Below, piece after piece: positions 9,827 to 19,168 of a stretch of 64,000 nucleotides of DNA. The translations under genes were made by a program, and so were the position numbers. Below the pieces are notes generated by a model. The model was not told where the DNA came from, ran no database searches, and was given only the letters and a program-made list of their open reading frames with translations. Where the stretch lies: positions 3,782,001 through 3,846,000 of the forward strand of contig NZ_BNEL01000001.1 in NCBI RefSeq assembly GCF_018327685.1, read 5' to 3'. Position 1 is the first letter of the stretch, and every line of letters begins with the position of its first letter. The DNA is from Streptomyces sp. TS71-3 (GTDB lineage Bacteria; Actinomycetota; Actinomycetes; Streptomycetales; Streptomycetaceae).

Positions 9827-12800
9827 CTACTGCGTCACCCTCTCGATCGTCACGCTGGCCGTCCCCGCGACCATCCCCCGCTCGTTCAGGAGCTGGACCT
9901 CGCCGAAGAGCCGCCGGCCGTCCGCGGCCGGAGCCTTGGCGACGACCTCGGCCGAGACGGGCGCCGACGCGCCGCTCGCGAGCTTCACGTGCTGCGAGGG
10001 GTCGACGGAGACCTCACCGAGGGAGTTCGAGTAGAACACGTCCCGGTAGTCGTACTCCGTCGAACCGGACGGCACCGAGTAGCCCGCGACCTCGACCGTG
10101 TACGTGCCCGGGTCGGGGAAGGCGATGCTCACGGACTCGTCGGAGTCGCCGTCCGCGGACTGCGCGACGACGTTGCCGTCCGCGTCGTAGACCGTCAGGT
10201 CGAGGTCGGCCGACGCGTCCGAGACACCGCCGATGGCCGCGTCGAGGCTCTCCGCGCCCTCCGGCACCACGACCTCGGTCGTCTGCGTCTCGCCCTCGCC
10301 GATGGACGGCCGCGCCGTCATCGCAGAGCCGAGCGCGCCGCCCGCCAGGGTGCCGTCGACGGCCGCGAAGTCGTTCGTCGCCGTCCAGGACACCGCGGCC
10401 GGGGTGCCGGCCTTGGCCTCCGGGACCGTCTGCACGGCCGGGTCGAAGGTCACGCCCAGCACCGAGACGTCGAGCCGGTACGGGTTGTCCAGCACCGGGG
10501 ACGTGCGGCGGGCCTCCACCTCGATCTCCCAGACCCCGGGCTGCGGATTCGCGTAGGTGCGCAGGTCGGGGCGGCAGACGTTGGCGGGGTTGTCGTAGTT
10601 CGGGTAGCAGCTCGGGGTGGAGGTGTCGTCGGACGGCACGCCGTACGGGTGGATCGCTATGAACCGCGTCTGGCTGCCCTCGGCCAGGCCGCCCAGCGCC
10701 ACCTGGAGGTTCTTGGCGCCCTTGGGCACCGTCAGGAAGTACGAGCGGCTGGCGTTGCGCTGCACGGAGCCGGACTGCGTGGCCGTGAAGGACGGGCCCG
10801 CGAGCGGCGCCGAGACCACCACCGTGTTGAGGACCTGCTGGTCGATGCCCTCGGTGCGGGTGTCGTCCACCGTCAGGATCGCGCTGTGCACGCCCGCCGA
10901 CCGCGGCTTCGCCGCCACGCGGACGGTGACCGCCTTGTGCAGCGGCAGCCCGACCGAGTCGCCGCCGAGGATCCGGAAGGTGCCGTCGCCGTTCTTCAGC
11001 CGCAGCTGGTGCCGGATGGTGCCGGCCGGTCCCGAGGTCCGGGTCAGCGTCACGTCGTAGGTCTTCTGCCCGCCCACCTTCAGACCGCCCTCGCGGTCGT
11101 ACACGCCGATGCCGGAGCCCGGGGTCGCCAGCGACCCGGCGAGCACCGTGTCGACGGGCGCCTTGACGGTGAAGGAGTGCGTGTCCGCCGTGTGGGTGCG
11201 CGCGCCCCGCTCGATGGCCTTCCAGGCGCCCACGACGTCGATCAGGCCCGCGCCCTCGCGGTAGGCCTGGGTGCCGTCGATGTGCTTCGCGGTGGACGTC
11301 AGCGCGGTCCGCAGGGTCGCGGGGGAGAGCGCGATGCCCGCCTGCTTCGCGGCTGACAGCAGCAGCGCCGCGCCGCCCGCGGCCTGCGGGGAGGCCATCG
11401 AGGTGCCCTGGAGCATGGAGTAGCCGGGCGGCAGGCTGTAGCCGGCCTCGGCGACCGGCGCGCCGGGCAGCCACGTCTGGGTGGAGTTGACCGCCGCGCC
11501 CGGCGCGGAGATCGTCGGCGTGAACCCGCCGTCCTCACGCGGCCCGCCGGACGAGAACGGCAGCATCGCGTACGGCGTCTTCACCTGCGAACCGTAGTCG
11601 GCGGCCCAGGTGTCCTTGGAGATGGCGGCCCCCACGGAGATCACCTTGTCCGCGAGCCCGGGGTCGCCGACCGTGTTGACACCGGGACCGTCGTTGCCGG
11701 CGGATATCACCAGCTGCACGCCGTAGGTGTCGATGAGGCGCGTGTACAGCTCCGCGCGGGCGTTGTTGCCGTCGTTCAGCGCGGGCAGGCCGCCTATCGA
11801 CATGTTGACGATGTCGACGCCGCGGTTGGCCACCAGGTCGATCATGCCCTCGGTGAGCGCGACGTTGGTGCAGCTGCCGGTCCAGGTGCAGGCCCGCGAG
11901 GAGACGATCCGGGCACCCGGCGCCGCGCCGTTCATCGCCCCGCCGAACAGGCCGTTCGCCGAGGTGATGCCCGCGACGTGCGTACCGTGCTCGGCCTCTA
12001 TGACGCCGATGTTCACGAAGTCGGCCTTCTTGCCGACCCGGTCGCCGCCGTACGGGTCCATGGGGACGTCCTTGCGGACCTCCACCACGAACGGGATCTG
12101 CTCGACGACGGCCGTGGCCGGGTCGTCGGTGCCGAAGTGGCCGACCTGGTGGGCGTCCTTGTACGGCTTCATGGCCGGCTCGTCGCCGAAGTCGTGGTCG
12201 CCGTCCAGGTCGACGCGGACGGTGCCGGCCGACGGGTCGTAGAGCACGCCCCACGAGTCGGTGGTGTCGCCGTCGCGGTTCAGGTCGCCCTGCGCGTCGC
12301 CGCCGAGCGAGGCGGACTCCTTGAAGACGCTCACCTGGTACGCGCCCGCGGGCGCCTTCCAGGTCGCGCCGCCGTACGTGAACGTGGGCCCCTCGACCGC
12401 CGTGGTCATCGGGCGCCAGGTCGCGTCGCCGTCCAGGATCGGGTCGGTGGACGTCACCCAGTCGACGATCTTGCGCTGGCCGGTGGTGGTCTTCTGCAGC
12501 GCCGGGTGGGCGATGTCGACGCCGGAGTCCAGGATGCCGATGGTGACCCCCCGGCCGTCCGCCTTGGGGTGCTGCTTGACGAAGTCGACGGCGCCGGTCT
12601 CGTACGACGGGTTGTACGGGTTCCTGGCGGGGGTGCGCTTGCCGGGGGCCGGGTAACTGCCCTTGGCGGCGCCGCTCGCGCCCTTGCCTGCCCCCTTGCC
12701 CGCGTCCCTGCCGGCGCCCTGCGCTGCCTTCGCGGTGCCGCTCGCGTCCGGGTGCGGGTCGTCGAGCTTGATCTCCTGGCGGAGGTCGATGCCGTGCACC

Positions 12801-13210
12801 GTGGAGAGCTTCTCCGCCGCCTTGATGGCCGCGTCCGCCCGCGCGGTCGGCACGGTCGCGCGCACGTAGCCCAGCTTGTCGTAGACGCGGCCGACGGAGC
12901 CGCCCCTGACCGCCTTGAGCTGGTCCGCGACCTGGCCGGTGGCGCCCGGCGCGGTCGCGATCATCATCGTGACGTTCTTCTCGCCCGCGGCCTTGGCGCC
13001 GGCCAGCAGGTTCGCGTCGGCCGAGCCTAGCTTGGCGGCGGCCGACCTCGGGGTCGGCCCGGGGTCCCGGCCGGCGTCGGCCGAGAAGGCCGCGGGCAGC
13101 GGAGTGCCCGCGGACAGCGCGGCCACCAGGGCCGCGGCCAGGGCCACACGGGCCGTGCGTCTGTGTCTCGCACCGGATCTCGGTGCGCTGTGCGGGTCAT
13201 GCGTCTTCAT
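9827..13210 (-). CDS. secreted subtilisin-like serine protease (S8)
   Basis: An 1127-residue exported protease. A signal peptide covers about residues 1-43 (RHRRTARVALAAALVAALSAG, then an AFSADA cleavage region). An I9-type propeptide follows (about 60-150). The S8 catalytic domain has D228 in GILDSGVD, H408 in EHGTHVAG and S604 in GTSMASP. A large insert between D and H (about 240-390) carries Asp-rich DLNRDGDTTD and DLDGDHDFGD stretches that look like calcium sites. The C-terminal 450 residues contain beta-sandwich/PPC-like modules typical of large actinobacterial subtilases. ATG 13210 has GGGA and AGGAG upstream. It stands alone. Its likely role is extracellular protein degradation; the substrate is unknown. 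Confidence 0.92.
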   Translation of the reverse strand: MKTHDPHSAPRSGARHRRTARVALAAALVAALSAGTPLPAAFSADAGRDPGPTPRSAAAKLGSADANLLAGAKAAGEKNVTMMIATAPGATGQVADQLKAVRGGSVGRVYDKLGYVRATVPTARADAAIKAAEKLSTVHGIDLRQEIKLDDPHPDASGTAKAAQGAGRDAGKGAGKGASGAAKGSYPAPGKRTPARNPYNPSYETGAVDFVKQHPKADGRGVTIGILDSGVDIAHPALQKTTTGQRKIVDWVTSTDPILDGDATWRPMTTAVEGPTFTYGGATWKAPAGAYQVSVFKESASLGGDAQGDLNRDGDTTDSWGVLYDPSAGTVRVDLDGDHDFGDEPAMKPYKDAHQVGHFGTDDPATAVVEQIPFVVEVRKDVPMDPYGGDRVGKKADFVNIGVIEAEHGTHVAGITSANGLFGGAMNGAAPGARIVSSRACTWTGSCTNVALTEGMIDLVANRGVDIVNMSIGGLPALNDGNNARAELYTRLIDTYGVQLVISAGNDGPGVNTVGDPGLADKVISVGAAISKDTWAADYGSQVKTPYAMLPFSSGGPREDGGFTPTISAPGAAVNSTQTWLPGAPVAEAGYSLPPGYSMLQGTSMASPQAAGGAALLLSAAKQAGIALSPATLRTALTSTAKHIDGTQAYREGAGLIDVVGAWKAIERGARTHTADTHSFTVKAPVDTVLAGSLATPGSGIGVYDREGGLKVGGQKTYDVTLTRTSGPAGTIRHQLRLKNGDGTFRILGGDSVGLPLHKAVTVRVAAKPRSAGVHSAILTVDDTRTEGIDQQVLNTVVVSAPLAGPSFTATQSGSVQRNASRSYFLTVPKGAKNLQVALGGLAEGSQTRFIAIHPYGVPSDDTSTPSCYPNYDNPANVCRPDLRTYANPQPGVWEIEVEARRTSPVLDNPYRLDVSVLGVTFDPAVQTVPEAKAGTPAAVSWTATNDFAAVDGTLAGGALGSAMTARPSIGEGETQTTEVVVPEGAESLDAAIGGVSDASADLDLTVYDADGNVVAQSADGDSDESVSIAFPDPGTYTVEVAGYSVPSGSTEYDYRDVFYSNSLGEVSVDPSQHVKLASGASAPVSAEVVAKAPAADGRRLFGEVQLLNERGMVAGTASVTIERVTQ

Positions 13211-13491
13211 GCGGCATCCCTGCTCCTGACGGATACGGACGGATCGGAGCGATCGTGCAGTCCGGTATGGGGGTCCGGATGAGCGTTCGGACCGATCTAA
13301 TCACCGCCCGGCCGCCGGAAGTTGGGCAAAGGGAAATGAGACCGTGCTGCAATACGCGCCTCCTGCCCCGGTCCGTGCCCTGCGCCCCCCGCGCATCCGT
13401 GCCCCGGTACGGACCCGCTCCGCCGTAGGGACCCGCGCCCGCGCCGCCGTACGCCCTCCACCCCACCGGCCGTCCGCGGGCCGCGCACCCC

Positions 13492-13497
13492 TAACGT
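13492..13497 (+). promoter_or_regulatory. -10-like hexamer, leaderless start of NUDIX gene
   Basis: TAACGT ends 7 nt before ATG 13504, with no ribosome site between. Confidence 0.5.
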
Positions 13498-13503
13498 CTG
13501 GCC

Positions 13504-13965
13504 ATGCAGAAACAACTCAGAGTCGCCGCCTACGCGGTGTGTGTCCGGGACGGGCAGGTGCTGCTGGCCCGCTGGGTCGACCGGCACTTGGGAATCAAGC
13601 AGTGGACGCTGCCGGGCGGCGGGACGGACCACGGCGAGGACCCCTACGACACGGTGATCCGCGAGGTCGACGAGGAGACCGGGTACGCCGTGGCCCCCGG
13701 CGTCCTGCTCGGCGTCCACTCCCGGATCCGCCAGTACGAGCGCGAGCCCGGCGACATGGTCGACTCCCACGGGGTGCGCATCGTCTACGAGGGCCGGATC
13801 ACCGGCGGCCGGCTGCGCAACGAGATCGGCGGCTCCACCGACCTGGCCGCCTGGCACCCGCTGGAGGAGGTGCCCGCGCTCGACCGCGTGGACCTGGTCG
13901 ACGTGGGCCTCACCATGTGGCGCGAGCGGCCCGCCGACGGCAGGGTCCGGCCGGCGGCAGGCTGA
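13504..13965 (+). CDS. NUDIX hydrolase
   Basis: A 153-residue protein with a full Nudix box: G-G-G-T-D-H-G-E-D followed by TVIREVDEETGY (about residues 38-60), where the REVDEE glutamates bind Mg2+. The N-terminus (RVAAYAVCVRDGQVLLAR) and the WTLPGGG strand are typical of the NTP/ADP-ribose-like branch. These enzymes hydrolyse a nucleoside diphosphate linked to another group; the substrate is not predictable. A tandem repeat block follows the stop codon almost directly. Confidence 0.92.
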   Translation: MQKQLRVAAYAVCVRDGQVLLARWVDRHLGIKQWTLPGGGTDHGEDPYDTVIREVDEETGYAVAPGVLLGVHSRIRQYEREPGDMVDSHGVRIVYEGRITGGRLRNEIGGSTDLAAWHPLEEVPALDRVDLVDVGLTMWRERPADGRVRPAAG

Positions 13966-13980
13966 GGGCGGCGTCTCCCC

Positions 13981-14112
13981 GGCGGAAGGGTCTCCCCGGC
14001 AAGGGTCTCCCCGGCGGAAGGGTCTCCCCGGCAAGGGTCTCCGCGACGGAAGGGTCTCCGCGACGGAAGGGTCTCCGCGACGGAAGGGTCTCCGCGACGG
14101 AAGGGTCTCCGC
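13981..14112. repeat. 17/15-bp tandem repeat block
   Basis: Eight head-to-tail units with the shared core AAGGGTCTCC: 17-bp GGCGGAAGGGTCTCCCC at 13981 and 14013, 15-bp GGCAAGGGTCTCC-type units at 13998 and 14030, then four identical 17-bp GACGGAAGGGTCTCCGC units from 14045 to 14112. The last four are exact copies, so the array expanded recently. It lies between the NUDIX gene and the metallophosphoesterase. The rest of that 380-bp gap shows TGACCGTTC twice (14113 and 14146) and no gene. Confidence 0.9.
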
Positions 14113-14348
14113 TGACCGTTCGTTACCCCGGAAAATGAACTCCCCGTGACCGTTCCCCCTCCGGCGGACAAGGTCTCCATGGCCGGCGAACGCCGTCGAG
14201 ATCCACGTCGGGGGATCGGCGTTGGCCGTTGCCGCCCTGTTAACGCACAGGCCACCCCGTGTGCCAACGATCGAATGGAAGCGGGAGGTTCGGGCCCCGA
14301 GCCCTCCGCGCCTTTTGCCGACGCGTCAGCACTCGGGGAGACCGCGCC

Positions 14349-16109
14349 ATGCCGCGCCTACGCTCTGTGGCCACCACTGCCACCACCGCAGCACGCAACG
14401 TCGACCGCCGCACCCTTCTGGCGGCCGCCGGCGGGCTCTCGCTCAGCGCCGGGATCGGATGCGCGGTGGGCCTCGGCGGTTCCGGGACGGCCGGGGCCGC
14501 CACGCCCACGGCGCCCGGCGCGGCCGAGGAGGTCCTGCACTCCCGCAAGGCCCCGGCCGCGCCCCTCGCCCCCTACCGGGCGGGCACCACCCTCGACACC
14601 GTCGCCTCGGCCTCGGGCCCCGGCTACCGGCGGCTCTCCTCCGGCCCCGGCTGGGAGCGCGTCACGCGCGCCGAGCTGGCCGCGCCCGGCTCGGGGCGCG
14701 CCGAGCGGCGCACCGCGCTGGCCGCGTTCGTCCAGTTCACCGACCTGCACCTGCAGGACGTGCAGCACCCGCTGCGGCTGGAGTTCCTGCGCCGGCAGGT
14801 CCTCAACGCCTGGCGGCCGCACGAGGCGCTCACCGTCGCCGGCGCCGTCTCCCTGGTGGAGCGCATCAACGCGCTGCGCGGCGCCCCGGTGACCGGCGCG
14901 CCGCTGCGGTTCGTCGTGACCACCGGCGACAACACGGACAACAACGCCCGCAGCGAGCTCGACTGGTTCATGAAGACCATGAGCGGCGGCCTGATCACCC
15001 CCAACACCGGTGATCCGAACCGCTACGAGGGCGTGCAGGACAGCGGCCTCGCGCTCTACTGGCAGCCCCAGGACGCGGCCCTGCGCGACACGGACAAGCA
15101 GCTCGGCTTCCCGGCCCTGCCCGGCTACCTCGACGCCGCCATCCGCACCCTGCGCAGCCCCGGCCTGAACCTCCCCTGGTACTCCACGGTCGGCAACCAC
15201 GACGGGCTCGTGCTCGGCTGCTACGGGACGGGGGAGTCGTACCTCGCCGACTTCGCGGTGGGCGACCGCAAGCTGTTCTCGCTGCCGGGTGCCGAGACCA
15301 AGGCGATCTACGACGGCATCCACAAGGACACCGACCCGGTGGGCAGCCTGATCGCCCAGCTGCTGCGCAGCGAGCGCCGGCGCATGCGGACCGTCACCCC
15401 CGACCCGTCCCGTGCGCCGTTCACGCCCGCCGAGTACCTCAAGGCCCACCTCGACCCCGCCCACGAGGGCCCCGGCCCGGTCGGCCACGGCTACACCGCG
15501 GACAACCTCGCCGCGGGCACCCAGTACTACACGTTCCAGATCGCCGACGACGTCCTCGGCATCAGCCTCGACACCATCAACCCCGGCGGCGGATACGAGG
15601 GCTCGATCGGCGACGAGCAGCTGGCGTGGCTGAAGCGGACCCTGAAGGAGCACCGGGACGGCTACGTGCTGGTCTTCAGCCACCACACCAGCACCACGAT
15701 GGACAACCTCCGCACCGACCCGGCCCGCCCCGGCGACGCCCGGCACGGCGGCGACGAGCTCGTCGAGGTGCTGGGGAGCCACCCGCGGGTGCTGGCCTGG
15801 ATCAACGGCCACACCCACCGCAACGAGATCAAGCCGCGCGGCACGTTCTGGGAGGTCACCACGGCCTCCCACGTCGACTACCCGCAGCTCGCCCGGGTCT
15901 TCGAGCTGGTCGACAACCACGACGGCACGCTCTCGCTGCACACCACGCTCGTGGAGTCCGCGGCCCCGCACCGCACGGACTTCTCCGACCTGTCGCAGAC
16001 GGGGCTCGCGGCGCTGTACCGGGAGCTGTCCGCGAACCAGCCGGGGGCGCGGAGCGATCTTGGCGGGGCGTCGGGGGACCGGAACACGGAGCTTGTGCTT
16101 CGCGCTTGA
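14349..16109 (+). CDS. Tat-exported metallophosphoesterase (TIGR03767-like)
   Basis: A 586-residue protein from ATG 14349. The N-terminus has a twin-arginine signal (NVDRRTLLAAAGG, hydrophobic to about residue 50). Metallophosphatase motifs follow: D and H in FTDLHLQDVQHP, the GDN motif in VVTTGDNTDNN, GNHDG, and the distal FSHHTSTTM and INGHTHRNE. This order fits calcineurin-like phosphoesterases binding two metals. The overall sequence fits the actinobacterial TIGR03767 group as I know it. It probably acts outside the membrane on phosphate esters. A promoter could lie near the GTTAAC at 14239, but no clear PHO box is visible. Confidence 0.85.
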   Translation: MPRLRSVATTATTAARNVDRRTLLAAAGGLSLSAGIGCAVGLGGSGTAGAATPTAPGAAEEVLHSRKAPAAPLAPYRAGTTLDTVASASGPGYRRLSSGPGWERVTRAELAAPGSGRAERRTALAAFVQFTDLHLQDVQHPLRLEFLRRQVLNAWRPHEALTVAGAVSLVERINALRGAPVTGAPLRFVVTTGDNTDNNARSELDWFMKTMSGGLITPNTGDPNRYEGVQDSGLALYWQPQDAALRDTDKQLGFPALPGYLDAAIRTLRSPGLNLPWYSTVGNHDGLVLGCYGTGESYLADFAVGDRKLFSLPGAETKAIYDGIHKDTDPVGSLIAQLLRSERRRMRTVTPDPSRAPFTPAEYLKAHLDPAHEGPGPVGHGYTADNLAAGTQYYTFQIADDVLGISLDTINPGGGYEGSIGDEQLAWLKRTLKEHRDGYVLVFSHHTSTTMDNLRTDPARPGDARHGGDELVEVLGSHPRVLAWINGHTHRNEIKPRGTFWEVTTASHVDYPQLARVFELVDNHDGTLSLHTTLVESAAPHRTDFSDLSQTGLAALYRELSANQPGARSDLGGASGDRNTELVLRA

Positions 16110-16213
16110 GCGGCCACCCCCTTTCGCCTGGCGGCGGGCTCCCTCGCCTGCGGCGGGCCGTCGGGGCCAGCCCCTTGCGGGTTTCTTCTCGGCCGGCGGG
16201 CGGTGGGCTTGTT

Positions 16214-16306
16214 TGCGCGGTTCCCCGCGCCCCTGGAGGGTGCCCCTTGCGGGTTCGTGTTCAGCTGCCGGGGGGTGGGGCCTTCTCGCGCAGTTCCCCG
16301 CGCCCC
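16214..16306 (-). repeat. two direct copies of the dispersed 20-bp element
   Basis: TGCGCGGTTCCCCGCGCCCC at 16214-16233 (two changes) and exact CGCGCAGTTCCCCGCGCCCC at 16287-16306, same orientation, in the gap between two convergent genes. The flanks are CTTGCGGG-rich. Confidence 0.8.
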
Positions 16307-16370
16307 TTGTCGGGGCCTTGCGGCCCCTGCGGCGGGCTCGGCCTGGCAGCGGTGCCAGAGCCGAGCCCGG

Positions 16371-16985
16371 TCATCCGAGCTTCGGGGCGCCGTCCGGCAG
16401 TTTGGGGGTGCCTTCCTTGCAGGCGATCCGCTTGTTGGCTACGGCGCGCATGGTGCCGCCTGCCAGGTCAGCCAGGTTCTGGAGCTCCTCGTCGTCCGGT
16501 TTGCCGGATCCATCCATGCTGACCTCGACCCTGAGAAACGCCTTTCCGTTCGGGGACGAGCAGTCCGTGAAGAGGTCGACTCGCCACCCGTGTGCGAAGC
16601 CCAGCGCGGGGCCGAGCCTGACCGGCCTGTTGCCCGGCCGCCCGCGGTCCTCGGCCAGATCGGCGCTGTCGTAGTCCGAGGTCCGCTGCCGGACGAAATC
16701 GATTCCCAGACCCCTCCCGCCACCGGACAGGGTGCAGGTGCCCGAGTGCCTCCAGTAGATACCTGCCGTCGTGAAGGCATAGACGAACTCCTCATCGAAG
16801 TGCTCCCCCCTCTTGGGCAGCACATCGGCGGCATATCGCCCCGGTATCGCTTGCTGGCACACGCGGTCCGGCACGCCGACAGCGGGCCACCATAGTTGCC
16901 ACGCACCGATCCCGACCGCGACGAGAAGCAGTGCGGCGATCGCCAGGACGCCCCCGCGGCCGCCCGGCACCTTCGTGAGTCTCAC
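16371..16985 (-). CDS. membrane-anchored or secreted protein of the WXG-like cassette
   Basis: A 204-residue protein (GTG 16985) with one N-terminal hydrophobic segment (about residues 13-33, VLAIAALLLVAVGIGAWQLW) after a basic start, so anchored or exported. The outer part holds four cysteines (VCQQ, GTCTL, TDCSS, IACKE), enough for two disulfide bonds. No catalytic motif is recognised. It starts 9 bp after the stop of the 720-residue gene, so it is the last gene of a three-gene unit. By position it could be an immunity or adaptor protein for the large partner; that is inference only. Confidence 0.75.
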   Translation of the reverse strand: MRLTKVPGGRGGVLAIAALLLVAVGIGAWQLWWPAVGVPDRVCQQAIPGRYAADVLPKRGEHFDEEFVYAFTTAGIYWRHSGTCTLSGGGRGLGIDFVRQRTSDYDSADLAEDRGRPGNRPVRLGPALGFAHGWRVDLFTDCSSPNGKAFLRVEVSMDGSGKPDDEELQNLADLAGGTMRAVANKRIACKEGTPKLPDGAPKLG

Positions 16986-16994
16986 TTTGTCTCG

Positions 16995-19157
16995 TCACCC
17001 TCCCGATTGGCGTCCCTGGTTATAGGTGTCTCGCACCTGTCTGGCGGCGGCCTCGGCTTGGCTCTCCGCGTTCTTCGAGTCCACCCCCGCGTTGACGGCG
17101 GCGGTGTAGACCGCGTCGTGAACCGCGTCCACCGATGACCTCTGCTGGTTCTCCAGGAAGTCCTCTCGGTCCCTGTGGGCCTCGGCGCTGTGGTCCTGGG
17201 CGTAGTGGTCGACGACCGCGCCGCGGACCTTGTCAATGACCTGGCTTGCGACATCGCCGCCGACCGGGATCTGCGACACGCCGTAGCCGATGGCCTGCCC
17301 CGCCAGATCGTTCATCTTGGTGATGCCGTCGTTGAACTCCTCGTCCGAGGCGATTCTTTCGTCGTAGATCGCCTTGGTACGGGACTCTGCCAGGATCCCG
17401 GCGATTCCCGACCCGGGATCGACGCGGTTCTGCACCTCTTCGGTGATGTCGTCGTAGCCACCGTCGCGGAATGCGTCGTTGACCAACTCCGTAGTGACCG
17501 CCTGCTGAGCATTGATGATCGCGCCGTAGGCGTCGGGGTCCTTGCCGACATATCCGAGAAAACGGCCCAGGCCATGGCCGTCGATGCCGCCGAGATCGGC
17601 ATCGACCCCGTAGGTCTCGACGTGCACCCCTCCGGAGCCGTTGATCCCTCCCTGCACGTCCCGCATGTAGTCCGCCGTGATCCTCCCCAGGCTCGGGCGG
17701 AGTTCGGAACCCTCCAAGCGGTCGGTGGCGCCGCCGAACTCCTCGACCAGCCGGTGGACCAGGGCGGCGGACTCCTCGCTGTGCGGCGGATGCTTGGCAT
17801 CCGATCCGTACGGCACGCCCTCCGTGGCCGCCTCCAGCGCGTGGCCCAGGCTCCTCTGGCCCCACTTCTCGCCGTCGTCGTTCTTCGGCCACTCCCGGGA
17901 GCCGTCGCCGCCGCCGACGAGGTAGTCGAAGTTGCTCATCCTGTCGCCGCCGTCGCCGCTGGACTCGTCGAAGAAGGCGACGGACTCCTCGGGGTTGTGG
18001 CCGAGCGCTTCGAGGAAGCCGGGGACGGGGTCGTTGATGTCGTCGGTGGGCGGATAGTTGAGGTTCGTCGTGTCGAACCAGAGTGCTTCCGGGCCGCCGC
18101 GGATCCCGCGCTCGTACGTCAGCAGGCTCTTGCCGTAGTCGTCGAGGAACTTTCCGTCGAACGTGCCCTTGCCCATCAGGCTGCTCATGATCTGGAAGCC
18201 CTTCGGGCCCGCGGGCATCCTCGGGTCGACCGGGAACGTCTTGTCGCCCGCCGCGATCACGTCGTGCTTCCACTGCTCCATCGCGGGGCTGTGGCTGTGG
18301 GTGGCCGACGCGAGCGTCATGCTCAGGTTGTCCTGGACGTGCGCGAGTATCCGGGCCCGCTCGCCGTCGAGCGCGCCCCCGGGCGGCGCCGCCAGATCGC
18401 GCCAGAACTGGAGCGTGCCGTCGGCGCCGAGGCCGGTGGCGAAGGCCTCCGCGAACGCCGGGTTGTCCTTCTGCTCCTTCAGGACCTCGTTGAAGCGGGC
18501 GACGTCCGCGTCGCTCCACTTCGCCACGTCGCCCTTCTTTATCCTGTCCGTCCAGTACTTCGCGTCCTGCTTCCCCTGCTGCTTCTCCGCGTCCGCCGCT
18601 CCCTTCACCGCGTGATCGGAGAAGTCGTACTTGTTCCTGGCGTAGGCGCGCAGCGCGCGGGCGATCACGCGGTCGTCCTCGTCGGCCGCGTCCATGATCT
18701 TGTCGATGCGCGCCTGGGCCGCGTCCAGCGCTTCTCTGGTAGGCGGCTTGACATCGCCCGCCGCCGCGCCCGAGGGCGCCGCCGACGACACACGCCCCTT
18801 GCCGTTGACCGTGATGTCGCGTTTCGCGAGGTCGTCGATGGTGTCGTTGAGGTCCTTCTTGTGCTTGGTGAAACGGCTGTGGGCGTCGCTCAGCAGCGCG
18901 TGCACGCCCTCGGCCTCCACCACCGCGTCGTCGAACTGCGAGGCCGTCTTCGTGACGAACTCCTTGCCGACCGTGGCGTTGACCCCGTTCCAGTTCGCCG
19001 CCCCCGTACGGGCCTTGAGGCCCTGCGCCGTGACGCCGCCCCCGCCCCCGCCGCCGTCGTTCAACTCCTTCAGCTTGCCGACCATGTGCTTCCAGTCGTC
19101 GACAGCGGTCTTCAACTGCCCGAGCCGCAGGTTCCGTAACTGGTCGACCGTCAGCAT
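16995..19157 (-). CDS. large WXG/ESX-like helical protein (DUF6571-like)
   Basis: A 720-residue hydrophilic protein with no membrane segment. The N-terminal 110 residues (LTVDQLRNLRLGQLKTAVDDWKHMVGKLKEL, a Gly7 run, then FDDAVVEAEGVHALLSDAHSRF) have the helix-turn-helix pattern of WXG100/ESX proteins. The middle (about 200-480) resembles actinobacterial DUF6571-type proteins as I recall them (ARILAHVQDNLSMTLASATH). The C-terminal 150 residues are helical and charged, with no toxin motif I recognise. It follows the 150-residue WXG-like gene by 11 bp. Possibly a type VII secretion substrate or surface protein; function unknown. Confidence 0.65.
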   Translation of the reverse strand: MLTVDQLRNLRLGQLKTAVDDWKHMVGKLKELNDGGGGGGGVTAQGLKARTGAANWNGVNATVGKEFVTKTASQFDDAVVEAEGVHALLSDAHSRFTKHKKDLNDTIDDLAKRDITVNGKGRVSSAAPSGAAAGDVKPPTREALDAAQARIDKIMDAADEDDRVIARALRAYARNKYDFSDHAVKGAADAEKQQGKQDAKYWTDRIKKGDVAKWSDADVARFNEVLKEQKDNPAFAEAFATGLGADGTLQFWRDLAAPPGGALDGERARILAHVQDNLSMTLASATHSHSPAMEQWKHDVIAAGDKTFPVDPRMPAGPKGFQIMSSLMGKGTFDGKFLDDYGKSLLTYERGIRGGPEALWFDTTNLNYPPTDDINDPVPGFLEALGHNPEESVAFFDESSGDGGDRMSNFDYLVGGGDGSREWPKNDDGEKWGQRSLGHALEAATEGVPYGSDAKHPPHSEESAALVHRLVEEFGGATDRLEGSELRPSLGRITADYMRDVQGGINGSGGVHVETYGVDADLGGIDGHGLGRFLGYVGKDPDAYGAIINAQQAVTTELVNDAFRDGGYDDITEEVQNRVDPGSGIAGILAESRTKAIYDERIASDEEFNDGITKMNDLAGQAIGYGVSQIPVGGDVASQVIDKVRGAVVDHYAQDHSAEAHRDREDFLENQQRSSVDAVHDAVYTAAVNAGVDSKNAESQAEAAARQVRDTYNQGRQSGG

Positions 19158-19168
19158 CTCCGCGGCCC

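Noticed and set aside
13981..14112. CRISPR-like array
   Set aside because: Units are contiguous without unique spacers and no cas gene is near; it is a simple tandem repeat.
14113..14160. Possible PHO boxes (TGACCGTTC twice) before the metallophosphoesterase
   Set aside because: The spacing is about 33 bp rather than the 11-bp repeats of PhoP sites, and the units lack GTTCACC.
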